From contig JACJWV010000024.1 in assembly GCA_020636915.1 (NCBI GenBank), forward strand, positions 1-43,487: DNA of 43,487 bases, in the 5' to 3' direction. Source of the DNA: Nocardioides sp. (GTDB lineage Bacteria; Actinomycetota; Actinomycetes; Propionibacteriales; Nocardioidaceae). Shown here one piece after another: positions 42,176-43,487 of this stretch. Both the position numbers and the translations under genes were made by a program. The stretch's first letter is position 1. Every line of letters starts with the position of its first letter. The notes beneath the pieces were generated by a model that was not told the origin of the DNA, searched no databases, and saw only the letters and a list, made by a program, of their open reading frames with translations.

Positions 42176-42808
42176 TCACAGGGACTCCACCCAGTTGCGC
42201 AGCAGCACGGCACCGGCGTCGCCCGACTTCTCGGGGTGGAACTGGGTGGCGGTCAGCGGCCCGTTCTCGACGGCCGCCACGAAGCGGTCGCCGCCGTGGG
42301 TGGTCCAGTGCACCCGCGGCGCGCGGGTCCGGTCGTTGGTCACGAGCGTCCACTCGCGGACGCCGTAGGAGTGCACGAAGTAGAAGCGCTGCCCCTCGAT
42401 GCCCCGGAACAGCGTGCTGTCGTGCGCCACCTCGACGGTGTTCCACCCCATGTGCGGCACCACCGGGGCCTGGAGCCGCTCGACCACGCCCGGCCACTCG
42501 CCGCAGCCCTCGGTCTCCACGCCGTGCTCGACGCCGCGCTCGAAGAGGATCTGCATGCCCACGCAGATGCCCAGCACCGGACGCCCCCCGGCGAGCCGGC
42601 GCCCGATCACCTCGTGGCCACGGATCGCCCGCAGCCCCTGCATGCAGGCGGCGTACGCCCCCACCCCGGGGACGACGAGCCCGTCGGCGTCCTGCGCGAG
42701 CGCACGGTCGGACGTCAGGGTGACGTCGGCGCCGGCGCGCTCGAGCGCGCGCACGGCGGAGCGCAGGTTCCCCGACCCGTAGTCGAGGACCACGAGGTTC
42801 TTCGTCAC
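42176..42808 (-). CDS. hisH: Imidazole glycerol phosphate synthase, glutaminase subunit
   Basis: 210 residues, class I amidotransferase. Oxyanion/nucleophile segment PVLGICVGMQILFE with Cys82; His191 and Glu193 in ATQFHPEKSG complete the triad; PHMGWNTVE and FVHSYGV are HisH-specific. It frees ammonia from glutamine for HisF. The GTG at 42808 has AAGGGG 5 bases upstream; the open frame extends further but begins inside hisB. It lies 13 bases after hisB. Confidence 0.97.
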   Translation of the reverse strand: MTKNLVVLDYGSGNLRSAVRALERAGADVTLTSDRALAQDADGLVVPGVGAYAACMQGLRAIRGHEVIGRRLAGGRPVLGICVGMQILFERGVEHGVETEGCGEWPGVVERLQAPVVPHMGWNTVEVAHDSTLFRGIEGQRFYFVHSYGVREWTLVTNDRTRAPRVHWTTHGGDRFVAAVENGPLTATQFHPEKSGDAGAVLLRNWVESL

Positions 42809-42821
42809 GCGGGCCCCTTGG

Positions 42822-43421
42822 TCACAGGCTGCCCTTCGTCGAGGGCACGCCCGTCTCCCGCGGGTCGAGCGCGACCGCGTCGCGGAAGGCCCGGGCGAAC
42901 GCCTTGAACTGCGTCTCGACGATGTGGTGGGGCTCGCGGCCGGCCAGCACCCGCACGTGCAGCGCGAGGTGGGCGTGGAAGGCGATCGTCTCGAAGACGT
43001 GCCGGGTGAGCGAGCCGAGGTAGTCACCGCCGAGGACGACGTACTGCTGCCCCTCCGGCTCGCCGGTGTGCACGCAGTAGGGACGACCGGACACGTCGAC
43101 GACCGCCTGCACCAGCGCCTCGTCGAGCGGCACGGTCGCGTCGCCGAAGCGGCGGATGCCCTGCTTGTCGCCCAGCGCCTCGCGCAACGCCTGGCCGAGG
43201 ACGATCGCGGTGTCCTCCACGGTGTGGTGGGCGTCGATGTGGGTGTCGCCCTCCGTCTGCACGGTCAGGTCGACCAGCGCGTGCCGACCGAACGCGTCGA
43301 GCATGTGGTCGTAGAAGCCCACGCCGGTGGACACGTCGGTGCGGCCGCTCCCGTCGAGGTCGACCTCGACGAGGACCTTCGACTCCTTGGTCTGCCGCTC
43401 GATGCGGGCCGTGCGACTCAT
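42822..43421 (-). CDS. hisB: Imidazoleglycerol-phosphate dehydratase
   Basis: 199 residues, monofunctional. The metal-binding motifs are DHMLDAFGRHALVDL, HIDAHHTVEDTAI and HHIVETQFKAFARAFRDAV. It dehydrates imidazole glycerol phosphate to imidazole acetol phosphate. The ATG has GGAGG 7 bases upstream and overlaps the stop of the preceding frame (ATGA). The frame remains open to the window edge through the 12-bp repeats, but the ribosome site supports the start given. Confidence 0.97.
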   Translation of the reverse strand: MSRTARIERQTKESKVLVEVDLDGSGRTDVSTGVGFYDHMLDAFGRHALVDLTVQTEGDTHIDAHHTVEDTAIVLGQALREALGDKQGIRRFGDATVPLDEALVQAVVDVSGRPYCVHTGEPEGQQYVVLGGDYLGSLTRHVFETIAFHAHLALHVRVLAGREPHHIVETQFKAFARAFRDAVALDPRETGVPSTKGSL

Positions 43422-43487
43422 CGCCCATCCTCCATCTGTTGAGCCATCGGTTGAGCCATCGGTTGAGCCATCGGTTGAGCCATCGGT
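43418..43487 (-). CDS. hisC: Probable C-terminal end of histidinol-phosphate aminotransferase (partial)
   Basis: The frame entering from the right edge reads four copies of PMAQ and then QMEDGR before a TGA that overlaps the hisB ATG. In actinobacteria hisC normally sits directly upstream of hisB with such an overlap. Only this low-complexity tail is visible, so the identity rests on position alone. Confidence 0.5.
   Translation of the reverse strand, partial: PMAQPMAQPMAQPMAQQMEDGR
43439..43486 (-). repeat. Four perfect 12-bp tandem repeats at the hisC/hisB junction
   Basis: The plus-strand unit TTGAGCCATCGG occurs at 43439-43450, 43451-43462, 43463-43474 and 43475-43486, and the array may go on past the window end. 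The unit is a multiple of three, so copy-number change would keep the reading frame. Confidence 0.95.

Noticed and set aside
43422..43487. hisB extended N-terminally through TDGS repeats
   Set aside because: The ATG at 43421 has a good Shine-Dalgarno and gives the normal HisB N-terminus; the upstream frame is open only because of the 12-bp repeat.

Overview
The window is high-GC, densely packed DNA from an actinobacterium, most likely Nocardioides or a close relative in the Nocardioidaceae. This is inferred from gene content and order: polA, pdtaR, pyk, gltBD, lgt-trpABC-hisI and the hisCBH-hisA-hisF operon, plus actinobacterial families such as HGxxPAAW, TIGR02234, TIGR03085, DUF222/HNH and PriA-type HisA. 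Nearly all of it is coding. I see no IS element, phage, CRISPR array or rRNA, and no gene-free stretch longer than 300 bases. The longest gene-poor stretches are 12980-13177, 13977-14313 (promoters, a tRNA, repeats), 32568-32726 and 34299-34474.

Layout. 1-2.5 kb: decaprenyl-phosphate arabinose precursor genes (dprE1 end, DPPR synthase) divergent from a flippase. 2.5-7.1 kb: polA, a hotdog thioesterase, a GNAT enzyme and a DUF554 membrane protein. 7.2-13 kb: a branched-chain-amino-acid-type ABC importer; the binding protein is on the + strand and converges on two ATPases and two permeases on the - strand, one permease carrying a secreted N-terminal domain. 13-15.8 kb: antiterminator regulator PdtaR, a small ORF, a tRNA-Leu(CAA) with a short variable loop, a large inverted-repeat structure and pyk. 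15.8-21.9 kb: gltB-gltD. 22-29 kb: lgt, a SCO1 protein, trpA/B/C, two DUF4190 paralogues, small membrane proteins and hisI. trpE is absent. 29-32.6 kb: a heterodimeric ABC exporter with one predicted degenerate ATPase site. 32.7-40.3 kb: a mostly + strand accessory block with several exported proteins, a DUF222/HNH protein whose strong promoter contains an SOS-like palindrome, and a GMC oxidoreductase with a four-cysteine motif. 40.3-43.5 kb: the histidine operon (hisC end, hisB, hisH, a small membrane protein, priA, hisF).

The regulatory style is very consistent. At least eleven genes start 6-8 bases after a TANNNT-type -10 box with no Shine-Dalgarno sequence, which implies leaderless mRNAs. 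This rule was used to choose several starts. Genes inside operons instead have Shine-Dalgarno sequences or 4-8 base start/stop overlaps. PriA probably serves both histidine and tryptophan synthesis, which links the two amino-acid clusters, since no trpF is visible.
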